Assembly: GCA_964007875.1 (NCBI GenBank) | Contig: CAXGAH010000016.1 | Location: 1-53,695, forward strand | Length of the DNA: 53,695 nt | Reading direction: 5' to 3' | From: UBA1275 sp002323515 | GTDB taxonomy: Bacteria > Bacteroidota > Rhodothermia > Balneolales > Balneolaceae | Part shown: piece by piece, positions 1 to 9,191 of the stretch | Numbering within the stretch: the first letter of the stretch is position 1 | Layout: each line of letters begins with the position of its first letter | Notes under the pieces: generated by a model | The model's input: only the letters and a program-made list of their open reading frames with translations | Told to the model about the DNA's origin: nothing | Database searches by the model: none | Program-made: the position numbers and the translations under genes

Positions 1-50
1 GTTCCCACGTTTACGTGGGGTTTAGTTCGCTGAAAGGTCTCTTTTGCCAT
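1..50 (-). CDS. tuf: elongation factor Tu, N-terminal fragment cut by window edge
   Basis: Only the first 16 codons are inside the window. They read MAKETFQRTKPHVNVG, which is the standard EF-Tu N-terminus just ahead of the GHVDHGKT GTP-binding loop. EF-Tu delivers aminoacyl-tRNA to the ribosome. The ATG lies at 50-48, 37 nt after the fusA stop, so the gene is the last visible member of the classical rpsL-rpsG-fusA-tuf operon. The rest of the gene lies beyond position 1. Confidence 0.93.
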   Translation of the reverse strand, partial: MAKETFQRTKPHVNVG

Positions 51-87
51 TTTATTCGTTCTTTTTAGTAAGTATTAAAATATTCGG

Positions 88-2226
88 TTATGATTGACTC
101 TCAATGATTTCCTGAGCTAACTTATCTGGTACCTGTGTGTACTCTTCAAATTCCATTGAGTACACGGCACGACCCTGCGTCAATGAACGCAAGTCGGTTG
201 AATACCCAAACATTTCAGACAAAGGCACATTTGCCTTAACCACAGAACCATTAGGATCTGAATTCATACTTTGAATGATACCTCGTCTAGAATTTAAATC
301 ACCAATAACGTCACCCATGTAATCTTCGGGTGTGGTTACTTCCACTTTCATCACTGGCTCTAACATAGCTGGCTTAGCTTTTTTCGCAGATTCACGGAAT
401 CCACTTTTGGCAGCTAACTCGAAACTCAATTGATCCGAATCAACATCATGATACGAACCGTCAAATAATCGAACTCCAACATTTTGCACAGAGTAATTAG
501 CCTGTATTCCACTCTCCAAAGCCATCTTAAACCCTTTTTCGACAGATGGAATGAATTCACGAGGTATGTTACCACCAACAATCTCATTTATAAAGATAAA
601 GCCTTCGTCCCGACTAATTCGGTCTTCACGGCCTTCATAATTATCGAAGTATTCAATAGGAGCAATCTCAAATTGGATGTCGGCAAATTTTCCACGACCG
701 CCTGTTTGCTTTTTATATACTTCGCGGTGAGTAACATTACGCGAGATAGTTTCGCGATAAGACACCTGTGGCGCACCAACGTTTGCCTCTACCTTGAATT
801 CTCGTTTTAATCGGTCTACAATAATCTCTAAGTGAAGCTCACCCATCCCAGCAATAGTAGTTTGACCAGTTTCATCATCAGTACTTACTTTAAAGGTAGG
901 ATCTTCTTCGGCTAGTTTCTGAAGACCGGTTGATAGTTTATCACTATCCGCTTTAGTTTTTGGTTCAACTGCCAACTTGATTACTGGTTCAGGGAAGGTA
1001 ATTTGCTCAAGTATTACGGGCTTGTCTAAATCACAGAAAGTATCACCTGTATACACTTGTTTTACCCCTACAACTGCAACAATATCACCGGCCTGCGCAA
1101 AGTCTAAGTCTTTTTTGTCGTTAGCATGCATTTCCAATAATCGTCCTACACGCTCTTTTTTACCAGTAGTTGAATTCAAGATGTATGATCCCTTATCAAG
1201 TCGACCTGAATAGACTCGAGCAAAAGTTAGTTTACCAACATACGGATCCGTCATGATCTTGAAAGCAAGCGCACTGAAAGGCGCATTTGGGTCTGCTACT
1301 CTTTTTACTTCTTCATCTGTATTAGGATCAATTCCATTTACTGCTTCTACATCTAATGGACTTGGCATAAAATCAATCACGCGGTCCAACATGGCCTGCA
1401 CACCTTTGTTTTTTAGTGCAGTACCGCACATTACAGGAGTGATATCTTTTGCAATAGTTGCTTTACGAATAGCGTTAATAATCTCCTCAGCCGATATCTC
1501 TTCTTCCATGAGATACTTTTCCATCAACGATTCATCATGATCTGCAATAGCTTCTAACATTTGCATACGATAGTCATTTACTGTATCGACCATATCCTCA
1601 GGGATATCAATTACATCGTACTTGGCACCTAAAGATTCCTCGTCCCAAACTATACCACTCAAATTGATTAAATCAACAACGCCTTTATAGTTCTCCTCAC
1701 TACCTATAGGTATTTGAATAGGGATTGGATTGGCATTTAATTTGTCATTCAACTGACCTACTACATTGTAGAAGTCTGCACCAGTACGGTCCATTTTATT
1801 TACAAAAGCCATACAAGGAACTTTGTATTTGGTCGCTTGACGCCATACTGTTTCTGACTGAGGTTGTACCGCTCCAACTGAGCAAAGTACAAACACCGCC
1901 CCATCTAAGACTCGTAGTGAACGTTCTACTTCTACGGTAAAATCTACGTGACCAGGAGTATCAATGATATTGATACGGTGATCATTCCAAATGCAGTGGG
2001 TCGCTGCGGAAGTAATGGTAATACCACGTTCCTGCTCTTGCTCCATCCAATCCATAGTAGCCGCACCATCGTGAACTTCACCTATTCGATGGCTTCTACC
2101 TGTATAAAAGAGAATTCGTTCTGTAACCGTAGTTTTACCAGCATCGATGTGTGCCATAATCCCGATGTTTCGAGTTCGGCGCATCTGATCGAAGATTTTG
2201 GGATCCATTGTTGTAGTTTCAGACAT
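88..2226 (-). CDS. fusA: elongation factor G
   Basis: This is translational GTPase EF-G, which drives ribosomal translocation and, with RRF, ribosome recycling. At 712 aa it is close to the usual ~700. The G motifs are AHIDAGKT (G1), RGITIT (G2), DTPGHVD (G3) and NKMD (G4), followed by the domain II-V region with GMGELHLE. I chose the ATG at 2226 (MSETTTMDP), 28 nt after rpsG. A longer in-frame extension to 2337 would run 83 nt into rpsG and adds residues with no EF-G similarity. It lies third in the str operon, followed by tuf. No clear Shine-Dalgarno precedes it, which is common in Bacteroidota-like genomes. Confidence 0.97.
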   Translation of the reverse strand: MSETTTMDPKIFDQMRRTRNIGIMAHIDAGKTTVTERILFYTGRSHRIGEVHDGAATMDWMEQEQERGITITSAATHCIWNDHRINIIDTPGHVDFTVEVERSLRVLDGAVFVLCSVGAVQPQSETVWRQATKYKVPCMAFVNKMDRTGADFYNVVGQLNDKLNANPIPIQIPIGSEENYKGVVDLINLSGIVWDEESLGAKYDVIDIPEDMVDTVNDYRMQMLEAIADHDESLMEKYLMEEEISAEEIINAIRKATIAKDITPVMCGTALKNKGVQAMLDRVIDFMPSPLDVEAVNGIDPNTDEEVKRVADPNAPFSALAFKIMTDPYVGKLTFARVYSGRLDKGSYILNSTTGKKERVGRLLEMHANDKKDLDFAQAGDIVAVVGVKQVYTGDTFCDLDKPVILEQITFPEPVIKLAVEPKTKADSDKLSTGLQKLAEEDPTFKVSTDDETGQTTIAGMGELHLEIIVDRLKREFKVEANVGAPQVSYRETISRNVTHREVYKKQTGGRGKFADIQFEIAPIEYFDNYEGREDRISRDEGFIFINEIVGGNIPREFIPSVEKGFKMALESGIQANYSVQNVGVRLFDGSYHDVDSDQLSFELAAKSGFRESAKKAKPAMLEPVMKVEVTTPEDYMGDVIGDLNSRRGIIQSMNSDPNGSVVKANVPLSEMFGYSTDLRSLTQGRAVYSMEFEEYTQVPDKLAQEIIESQS

Positions 2227-2254
2227 GATTTGATGAATAATTTTATAGTCGAAA

Positions 2255-2722
2255 TTAAAATCTAAAGTGGGCAAATGCTTTATTAGCTTCTGCCATACGA
2301 TGAGTTTCATCTTTCTTTCGTACTGCACCGCCTTCATTTTTTGAAGCGTCTATAAGTTCACGAGATAAACGTAAGGACATGGATTTATCATTTCTAGAAC
2401 GCGCTGCTTTTATCAGCCATCGCATTCCTAGTGCAGTACCACGCTCTTGCCGAACTTCTACAGGCACTTGGTAGGTTGCTCCACCCACTCGTCGTGACTT
2501 AACTTCTACCACAGGGGTTGAATTTTGAAGAGCGGAACGGAAAACTTCTACTCCTGTTTCACCCGTGCGTTCTTCGATTATTTCAAAAGCCTGATAAACA
2601 ATTTTTCTTGCTACACTTTTTTTGCCGTCTCGCATTAAATTATTTACGAAACGAGTGATTAGCTTATCATCAAATATCGGATCGGGTTGTACATCCCGCT
2701 TTTCTGCTTTTCTTCTACGCAT
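2255..2722 (-). CDS. rpsG: 30S ribosomal protein S7
   Basis: S7 nucleates assembly of the 30S head by binding the 3' domain of 16S rRNA. The 155-aa length is typical. The basic N-terminus (MRRRKAEKR), the VNNLMRDGKKS segment, the beta-hairpin region VGGATYQVP and the MRWLI segment are family hallmarks. The ATG start lies 17 nt downstream of the rpsL stop, indicating cotranscription from the promoter upstream of rpsL. In other bacteria S7 can autoregulate the str operon. I did not identify an S7-binding hairpin here. Confidence 0.97.
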   Translation of the reverse strand: MRRRKAEKRDVQPDPIFDDKLITRFVNNLMRDGKKSVARKIVYQAFEIIEERTGETGVEVFRSALQNSTPVVEVKSRRVGGATYQVPVEVRQERGTALGMRWLIKAARSRNDKSMSLRLSRELIDASKNEGGAVRKKDETHRMAEANKAFAHFRF

Positions 2723-2739
2723 AATAGTTTAAACTAAAC

Positions 2740-3120
2740 TTAGGATTTCGCTTTTGGCTTTTTGGTTCCGTACAGACTTCGACTTTGTGTACGGCCTTCC
2801 ACTCCAGCGGTATCTAATGTTCCGCGAATGATATGATAACGCACACCCGGGAGATCTTTCACACGACCTCCACGAATTAACACAATGCTGTGCTCTTGCA
2901 AGTTATGTCCTTCACCTGGGATGTAAGCAGTAACTTCAATACCATTGGTTAGACGAATTCTTGCTACTTTACGCAGTGCAGAGTTCGGTTTTTTGGGAGT
3001 AGTCGTGTATACACGAGTACATACCCCACGCTTTTGCGGACAGCTTTGCATAGCAGGAGCTGTGGACTTGCGTTTGTTGGTTTTTCTACCTTTCCTGATA
3101 AGTTGTTGTATCGTTGGCAC
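2740..3120 (-). CDS. rpsL: 30S ribosomal protein S12
   Basis: S12 sits at the decoding centre and controls tRNA selection accuracy. The 126-aa protein has the canonical start MPTIQQLIRKGRK, here encoded by GTG at 3120-3118; no in-frame ATG fits. The streptomycin-determining lysines look wild type (TPKKPNSALRK and GGRVKDLPG), so no classical resistance allele is visible. The Asp of KDLPG is the residue methylthiolated in some bacteria. It is the first gene of the str operon, with a good promoter candidate at 3179-3211. Confidence 0.97.
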   Translation of the reverse strand: MPTIQQLIRKGRKTNKRKSTAPAMQSCPQKRGVCTRVYTTTPKKPNSALRKVARIRLTNGIEVTAYIPGEGHNLQEHSIVLIRGGRVKDLPGVRYHIIRGTLDTAGVEGRTQSRSLYGTKKPKAKS

Positions 3121-3178
3121 TGTTCAAAGAATTTTGGTTAAGTCCAGTAATGGGTTTCCCCATCAATTCGAGAGCTTA

Positions 3179-3211
3179 CAAATATACAATAACTTATCTT
3201 ATAAGTCCAAA
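3179..3211 (-). promoter_or_regulatory. Bacteroidota-type promoter of the str operon
   Basis: Read on the minus strand, TTTG (3211-3208) is followed after 21 nt by TATATTTG (3186-3179). This fits the TTTG/TAnnTTTG (-33/-7) consensus known from Bacteroides and Flavobacterium housekeeping promoters. It lies about 60 nt upstream of the rpsL GTG, so transcription would start near 3174. The match is seen directly; promoter activity is inferred. Confidence 0.6.
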
Positions 3212-3330
3212 GACAAAACAAATAAAAAGATGATAAGATGGAAATAACGGTTCAAATACCGCTATATTTTCCGAACGAACCGCATCAACTCATTAAAATA
3301 TCATAATACCGATATATAACACTGTATCAC

Positions 3331-5412
3331 TTGAATTTATCTAAACTCACCGGACTTAGTTCAATTAAACTAGATGCCCTTGCCAAAGAGGGGATTCATC
3401 ATGCTCAAGATTTACTTTTCTTTTTCCCAAGAAGATATCTGGATAGAAGCAATGTGCAAAAGATTGAGCAACTTCGGGGATTGGGAGAAGAGGTAACTGT
3501 TGCAGGGACCATAACTCACATTGACGAACAGGGGTTTAAGGCCAAAAAGCGCCTTGAAATAGTCGTTAAAGATGAAACTGGCGGGATAAAAGCAGTTTGG
3601 TTTAAAGGGGCGTATTATATGAAAAAGCGGTTTAATGTGGGGCAGAAAATTGCTTTGTTTGGTACAGTTAAGCAATTTGGACGCCATCTATCAATGGCAC
3701 ATCCCGAAACTGACGACATAAGTAAAGAAAGTGATTTAGCTGACTTTTCGACCATTGTAGCTATTTATCCAAGCGGGCAACACTTCCACAAAGCACGGGT
3801 GTATAATAGCAATATCCAACAATGGATGGCTCAATTATTGAATCAGCCCTCGCTTAGCCACATAATTCCTGAATTTTTACCGGAATACATACGCAGTTCT
3901 TATGGCTTCCCTAATCGAACAGAAGCGATCAGAGCTATACATAATCCAGGCTCTCATGACTCCAATAAGCAAGCACTTAAGCGGTTTAAATTTGAAGAGT
4001 TTTTCCTGTTCCAGCTCAGTATGGAACGCATTCACAGCGAACGATTAACAGCCAAAGCTGGGCTTAGCTTAACCAAAAATACCCCCAATACACGACATTA
4101 CTTCGAACACATACTCCCTTTTGAGCTAACACCCGGGCAAAAAAAGGCACTCAGAGACATACAGGATGATGTAAGATCGGGGCGTCAAATGAATCGACTC
4201 ATTCAGGGTGATGTAGGCGCCGGCAAAACCGTAGTCGCCATGGGCGCACTTCTAATGGCAGTGGATAATGGATTTCAAGGGGCCTTAGTCGCACCAACCG
4301 AAATTCTTGCAGAACAGCATTATGCCACCTTAAAGGAAGCTTTTTCGCAGCTTGACCTATCTATCCGACTCTTAGTAGGGGGGCAAAAAATAGGGTTGCG
4401 ACGGGATGTACTCACTGACATTGAGGGCGGTGGTTGTGATATTGTAATTGGAACGCACGCTGTTATTCAGAAGGAGGTTCAGTTTCATAATTTGGGAATG
4501 GTGGTGATCGATGAGCAGCATCGATTTGGGGTTCAACAACGAGCCGCATTATTGCAAAAAGCTAATCATCCGCACATGTTGGTCATGAGTGCGACACCTA
4601 TTCCTCGCTCCCTAGCTATGTCCTTGTATGCCGACTTGGATATTTCTCTAATAAAGGGACTACCAGAAGGGCGAAAAACTATTCGAACGGCCATTCGCTC
4701 CGAAAAAAAACGAACAGATGTCTATCATTTTGTAGAACAAGAAATTAACGACGGTGGACAGATATACATTATATATCCATTAATTGAAGAATCAGAAGCC
4801 CTCGATTTAAAGGACGCCACCGCCGGTTATGAAAAGATTTGCGAGCGCTTTCCCTATACTCGGGTAGCCCTATTGCATGGACGAATTCCAAGCGAGGAGA
4901 AAGATGCCATAATGCAGTCATTTGCTAAAGGTGAGATTGATATTTTGGTTTCAACAACCGTCATTGAAGTGGGAGTAAATGTACCGAATGCTTCAGTCAT
5001 GATCATAGAACATGCCGAGCGTTTTGGACTTTCTCAGTTACATCAGCTTCGAGGTCGGATTGGTCGCGGCAGCCGGCAGAGCTATTGTATATTAATGCCT
5101 GATCATGCAGTAAGTGAATCAGGTGCCGTTCGACTTAAAACTATGGAACGAACTACCGATGGGTTTGAAATTGCAGAAGTAGATCTAAAACTCCGGGGAC
5201 CAGGTGACTTTCTAGGTACCAAACAAAGTGGATTGCCTGACTTTAGATTTGGTGATATTATCCAGGATCAAGACCTTTTGGAATTGGCGAAAAAACAGGC
5301 GAGAGAATTAATGGAGCAGGATTTTTTGCTATCAAAACAAGAGCATCTAGAATTAAAACACTTTTTTGAATCCTACCATCGCGAAAAACAACAGTTTTAT
5401 GGATTAGCATAA
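3331..5412 (+). CDS. recG: ATP-dependent DNA helicase RecG
   Basis: RecG is a superfamily 2 translocase that regresses stalled forks and remodels Holliday junctions and R-loops. At 693 aa it matches the usual length. The N-terminal wedge/OB-fold domain includes DLLFFFPRRYLDRS. Helicase motifs follow: GDVGAGKT (Walker A), DEQHRFG (motif II, the RecG/Mfd type), SATPIPRS (motif III), QLRGRIGRG (motif VI) and the TRG-like C-terminal LRGPGDFLGTKQSG. The start is TTG at 3331; no in-frame ATG lies before the conserved N-terminus. It stands alone, divergent from the str operon and convergent with typA. Confidence 0.96.
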   Translation: MNLSKLTGLSSIKLDALAKEGIHHAQDLLFFFPRRYLDRSNVQKIEQLRGLGEEVTVAGTITHIDEQGFKAKKRLEIVVKDETGGIKAVWFKGAYYMKKRFNVGQKIALFGTVKQFGRHLSMAHPETDDISKESDLADFSTIVAIYPSGQHFHKARVYNSNIQQWMAQLLNQPSLSHIIPEFLPEYIRSSYGFPNRTEAIRAIHNPGSHDSNKQALKRFKFEEFFLFQLSMERIHSERLTAKAGLSLTKNTPNTRHYFEHILPFELTPGQKKALRDIQDDVRSGRQMNRLIQGDVGAGKTVVAMGALLMAVDNGFQGALVAPTEILAEQHYATLKEAFSQLDLSIRLLVGGQKIGLRRDVLTDIEGGGCDIVIGTHAVIQKEVQFHNLGMVVIDEQHRFGVQQRAALLQKANHPHMLVMSATPIPRSLAMSLYADLDISLIKGLPEGRKTIRTAIRSEKKRTDVYHFVEQEINDGGQIYIIYPLIEESEALDLKDATAGYEKICERFPYTRVALLHGRIPSEEKDAIMQSFAKGEIDILVSTTVIEVGVNVPNASVMIIEHAERFGLSQLHQLRGRIGRGSRQSYCILMPDHAVSESGAVRLKTMERTTDGFEIAEVDLKLRGPGDFLGTKQSGLPDFRFGDIIQDQDLLELAKKQARELMEQDFLLSKQEHLELKHFFESYHREKQQFYGLA

Positions 5413-5689
5413 AAACATGAATGCACATTCATAAAGTAGGTACGTCTCAATGTTATAACCCATCTTGTACCGTTACTTGCAGTTCAGCCCTAATTTTTTT
5501 GTAAGTAATTGTTTTATACGACATCTAAAGATAATAATACGATTTGTAGATTAAGGTTTATTCCCGAGATAGTACAACAGCATATCATAAGCATTCGTAC
5601 CATTGCTGAAAATGTCGCTACAACTCACCCAATTATTTAGAAAAGAAGTTTGCCGAATTCTTGGAACAACTAAACCAAGACAACAGCCA
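5413..5689. other. 277-bp gap between convergent recG and typA
   Basis: No credible gene or RNA is visible. Two weak inverted repeats occur: ATGAAT/ATTCAT just after recG (about 5418-5433), and TCTTGG/CCAAGA (5659-5664 with 5675-5680) just after typA. Neither is followed by a T-run, so neither is called as a terminator. Short open frames here have no recognisable content. Confidence 0.4.
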
Positions 5690-7507
5690 CTAGTTTTGTT
5701 TTTTCTTTTTTTCACGCTTACGCTCATTATGATCTAAGAAGCGTTTTCGAATTCGCAAACTTTCTGGAGTTACCTCTAGCCATTCATCTGCAGCTAAGAA
5801 TTCAATACACTCTTCTAAGCTCATTTTTTTGGCCTGTGAAATTTTAACGGCGTCGGCTGTCTGAGTAGCACGGTGGTTGGTTAAGTTTTTCTTCTTTACA
5901 ACATTCACTACCATGTCATCCGCCCGGTTGTTTACCCCAACTACCATCCCCATATACACTGGGTTACCAGCTTCTATAAAGAAAGTGCCTCGATCTTGAA
6001 CACCCTCTAAGGAATAATTGGTTGTCTCTCCTTTTTCTAAGGCAATTAATGCCCCTCGACTGCGTCCAGGTATTTCTCCCGCAAACGGCTCATAGGTATC
6101 AAACTGTTGATGCATAATTCCCGTGCCTCTGGTTTCAGTGAGTAATTCACCACGAAATCCAATAAGCCCTCTTGATGGCACCCTAAATTCTATTCGATTA
6201 TTTTCTCCTTCTTGGCTCATTCCTTGCATGATTCCCTTTCGCTTCTGCAAATTATCAATGACCCGATTGGAATAGTCCGTGTGTACATCAACCACAACTT
6301 CTTCTACTGGTTCGTGGAGAATTTCATCAATATCCTGAAAGAGTACTTCTGGACGGGATACCGCGAATTCGTACCCTTCGCGTCGCATAGTCTCTATCAA
6401 TATAGCCATCTGTAACTCACCCCTTCCAGACACCTTAAATACATCAGGACTGTCTGTAAATTCTACTTTCATTGCCACATTAGTGCGGACTTCCTTCTCC
6501 AAGCGGTCTTTTATCTGATTCGAGGTAACAAAACTCCCTTCCAACCCGGCAAATGGGGAATTGTTTACCCTAAAATACATAGCAATGGTCGGCTTATCTA
6601 AATCTACGTAAGCCAAGGGTTGTTTATCTAATGAGTCGGCTAAGGTATCACCAATATGCACACCTTCGTATCCAGCTATTGCTACGATATCACCTGCTAC
6701 CACCTGTTCTACTGGTTCTCTCTTTAAGCCACTAAATGAAAATAATTTAGTCACTCGACCTTTACTTTTGACCTCACCGGTACCCTTTACTAACGACAGG
6801 TCTTGATTTACTTTCACAATGCCTTGCTCTATTCGACCCACTGCTATCCGACCTACATAATCATTCCAATCTATACTACTAATAAGCATTTTGAATGGGA
6901 TACCCATGGGTTGATCCGGCGGGGAAACATGATCAATAATGATATCCATTAAACTGGATAAATCCTCGTCCATATCATTGAGTTCTCTACCAGCAATTCC
7001 CTCTTTTGCCACCGCGTAAAGTACGGGGAACTCTAACTGCTCATCCGTAGCATCGAGCATTACGAAAAGGTCGAAAATCTCATTTAGCACATCATCTGGG
7101 CGTGCATCCTTTCGGTCAATCTTGTTGATCAACACAATTGGCTTGTAACCAAGGCTTAAGGATTTTCGAAGCACAAATTTAGTTTGTGGCAATGGGCCTT
7201 CTGCTGCGTCTACCAATAGGATAACCCCATTAACCATTTTTAATATACGCTCAACCTCTCCACCAAAATCGGCGTGACCAGGGGTGTCTACTATATTTAT
7301 CTTAGTCTCTTTCCAGAAGACGGCTGTATTTTTCGATGAAATAGTAATCCCTCGTTCTTTTTCAAGGTCACCAGAATCCATTACTCGATCATCAACTTCC
7401 TGGTGGGCTTGGAAGGTACCACATTGCTTTAATATTTGATCCACTAGGGTGGTCTTGCCATGATCTACGTGAGCAATAATGGCGATGTTTCGAAGGTCTT
7501 GTTGCAT
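5690..7507 (-). CDS. typA: translational GTPase BipA/TypA
   Basis: BipA is an EF-G-like ribosome-associated GTPase needed for growth under cold and stress and for 50S assembly. The 605 aa match the family. G motifs are AHVDHGKTT, RGITIS, DTPGHADF and NKIDR. The BipA-specific C-terminal region follows, including RVPSRGLIGFRGE and a final basic tail (RKREKKKKQN). ATG start at 7507. It lies 96 nt downstream of the carboxylase gene on the same strand, so cotranscription is possible but not certain. Confidence 0.96.
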   Translation of the reverse strand: MQQDLRNIAIIAHVDHGKTTLVDQILKQCGTFQAHQEVDDRVMDSGDLEKERGITISSKNTAVFWKETKINIVDTPGHADFGGEVERILKMVNGVILLVDAAEGPLPQTKFVLRKSLSLGYKPIVLINKIDRKDARPDDVLNEIFDLFVMLDATDEQLEFPVLYAVAKEGIAGRELNDMDEDLSSLMDIIIDHVSPPDQPMGIPFKMLISSIDWNDYVGRIAVGRIEQGIVKVNQDLSLVKGTGEVKSKGRVTKLFSFSGLKREPVEQVVAGDIVAIAGYEGVHIGDTLADSLDKQPLAYVDLDKPTIAMYFRVNNSPFAGLEGSFVTSNQIKDRLEKEVRTNVAMKVEFTDSPDVFKVSGRGELQMAILIETMRREGYEFAVSRPEVLFQDIDEILHEPVEEVVVDVHTDYSNRVIDNLQKRKGIMQGMSQEGENNRIEFRVPSRGLIGFRGELLTETRGTGIMHQQFDTYEPFAGEIPGRSRGALIALEKGETTNYSLEGVQDRGTFFIEAGNPVYMGMVVGVNNRADDMVVNVVKKKNLTNHRATQTADAVKISQAKKMSLEECIEFLAADEWLEVTPESLRIRKRFLDHNERKREKKKKQN

Positions 7508-7603
7508 TTATTTGAGAATACATTAATCCGTTACCGGTTCTAGTATAAACTAGCCGTAGGTAGCAAAAATTTAACAGCCTATAAGGTACGAAGATTACGT
7601 TTA

Positions 7604-9181
7604 CTAAAGGGGAAGATTGTCATGTTTTTTTCTAGGCACTGTATCTACCTTGTTCTCACTCATTTTGAAGGCGTGAATTAACCTATCTCGAGTTTCCGAA
7701 GGTAGCACTACATCATCAATAAATCCCCTTCCAGCAGCTTTGTATGGATGAGCAAACTCCTGAGCATATTGCTGTTCTAATTGGGCTTGTTTGGCTACTG
7801 GATCATCAGAGTAAGCAATTTCTTGCCGGAATATAATTTCTACTGCTCCTTTGGTACCCATAACCGCGATTTCAGCAGTAGGCCAGGCTATATTGTAATC
7901 GGCTCGTATATGCTTTGAATTCATTACATCATAAGCCCCACCATAGGCTTTACGGGTTATAACCGTACATTTTGGCACCGTTGCCTCACATAATGCATAT
8001 AGTAGCTTTGCCCCATGCTTTATAATACCACCCCATTCCTGATCGGTTCCAGGTAAAAATCCAGGGACATCTACCAAGACCAATAGCGGGATATTAAACG
8101 CATCACAGAATCGTACAAATCGCGCAGCTTTCAATGATGAATCAATACATAATACTCCGGCCATGGCCAGTGGTTGGTTCGCCACTACCCCTATGCTAGC
8201 CCCATCCAATCGCGCAAACCCCGTCACCATATTCTCGGCATAATCGGACTGAACTTCATAAAAACTCTCCGCATCTATCAAGCCTTCAATGACTTCCTTA
8301 ATGTCATATGGTTTGTTGGGATTTTCTGGAACCACGGTATCCAAGGCAGCTGCTTTTTGAGCGTCAGGAGCAGTAGAATTATTACGTGGTGGTTTTTCCT
8401 CACAATTGGAAGGTAAGTAGTCCATTAACCTGCGGATTTCACTTAGACAGACCGCATCATTAGGCGTGGCAAAATGGGCTACCCCTGATTTCTGGGTATG
8501 AGTAGATGCACCCCCTAATTCTTCGGAACTCACCTCTTCATGAGTAACTGTTTTTACCACATTGGGACCCGTAACAAACATATAACTACTGTCTTGTACC
8601 ATGTAAATAAAATCTGTGAGTGCAGGTGAATAGACAGCTCCACCAGCGCAAGGGCCCATAATGGCAGATATTTGAGGAATAACACCAGATGCCATGCTAT
8701 TCCGCCAGAAAACTTCCGCATAGCCACCTAACGAAGATACTCCCTCTTGAATACGAGCGCCGCCCGAATCATTCAAGCCAATCACAGGATGACCATTTTT
8801 AAGGGCTAAATCCATGATTTTGCATATTTTTTCGGCATGCGTTTCAGATAATGAACCCCCAAATACCGTGAAATCTTGACTATAAACGTAAACTGGGCGG
8901 CCATTAATGGTACCCGAACCCGATATCACTCCGTCGCCCAACACTTTTTGATCTTCCAACCCAAAAGCGGATGAACGATGGGTCACGAAAGCGTCGATTT
9001 CATGAAACGAATTCGAATCCAACAATAGATGCAATCGTTCTCTTGCGGTTAATTTTCCTTTATCATGCTGCCGCTGAATCCTTTTTTCACCTCCCCCCTG
9101 TTTACTCGCCACCCGCATATCCTGCAAGCGCTGTACATTATTGGGTGCTAATTTCGGCTGTTCAGGTTTTTTTTTATCCAT
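7604..9181 (-). CDS. pccB: acyl-CoA (propionyl-CoA type) carboxylase beta subunit
   Basis: This is the carboxyltransferase subunit of a biotin-dependent acyl-CoA carboxylase. It moves CO2 from carboxybiotin to propionyl-CoA or a related acyl-CoA. At 525 aa it fits the single-chain PccB/AccD5 class with two crotonase-like halves. Visible motifs are SGGARIQEG and GPCAGGAVYSPA in the N-half, and DVPGFLPG and KAYGGAYDVM in the C-half. The biotin carboxylase and biotin carrier genes are not in this window. It lies 10 nt downstream of the acidic unknown protein gene, suggesting cotranscription. The substrate (propionyl versus methylcrotonyl or acetyl) is inferred, not proven. Confidence 0.9.
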   Translation of the reverse strand: MDKKKPEQPKLAPNNVQRLQDMRVASKQGGGEKRIQRQHDKGKLTARERLHLLLDSNSFHEIDAFVTHRSSAFGLEDQKVLGDGVISGSGTINGRPVYVYSQDFTVFGGSLSETHAEKICKIMDLALKNGHPVIGLNDSGGARIQEGVSSLGGYAEVFWRNSMASGVIPQISAIMGPCAGGAVYSPALTDFIYMVQDSSYMFVTGPNVVKTVTHEEVSSEELGGASTHTQKSGVAHFATPNDAVCLSEIRRLMDYLPSNCEEKPPRNNSTAPDAQKAAALDTVVPENPNKPYDIKEVIEGLIDAESFYEVQSDYAENMVTGFARLDGASIGVVANQPLAMAGVLCIDSSLKAARFVRFCDAFNIPLLVLVDVPGFLPGTDQEWGGIIKHGAKLLYALCEATVPKCTVITRKAYGGAYDVMNSKHIRADYNIAWPTAEIAVMGTKGAVEIIFRQEIAYSDDPVAKQAQLEQQYAQEFAHPYKAAGRGFIDDVVLPSETRDRLIHAFKMSENKVDTVPRKKHDNLPL

Positions 9182-9191
9182 AATTCAGCGT

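Noticed and set aside
2227..2337. In-frame N-terminal extension of fusA
   Set aside because: It runs 83 nt into rpsG and encodes no EF-G-like residues; the ATG at 2226 gives the normal N-terminus.
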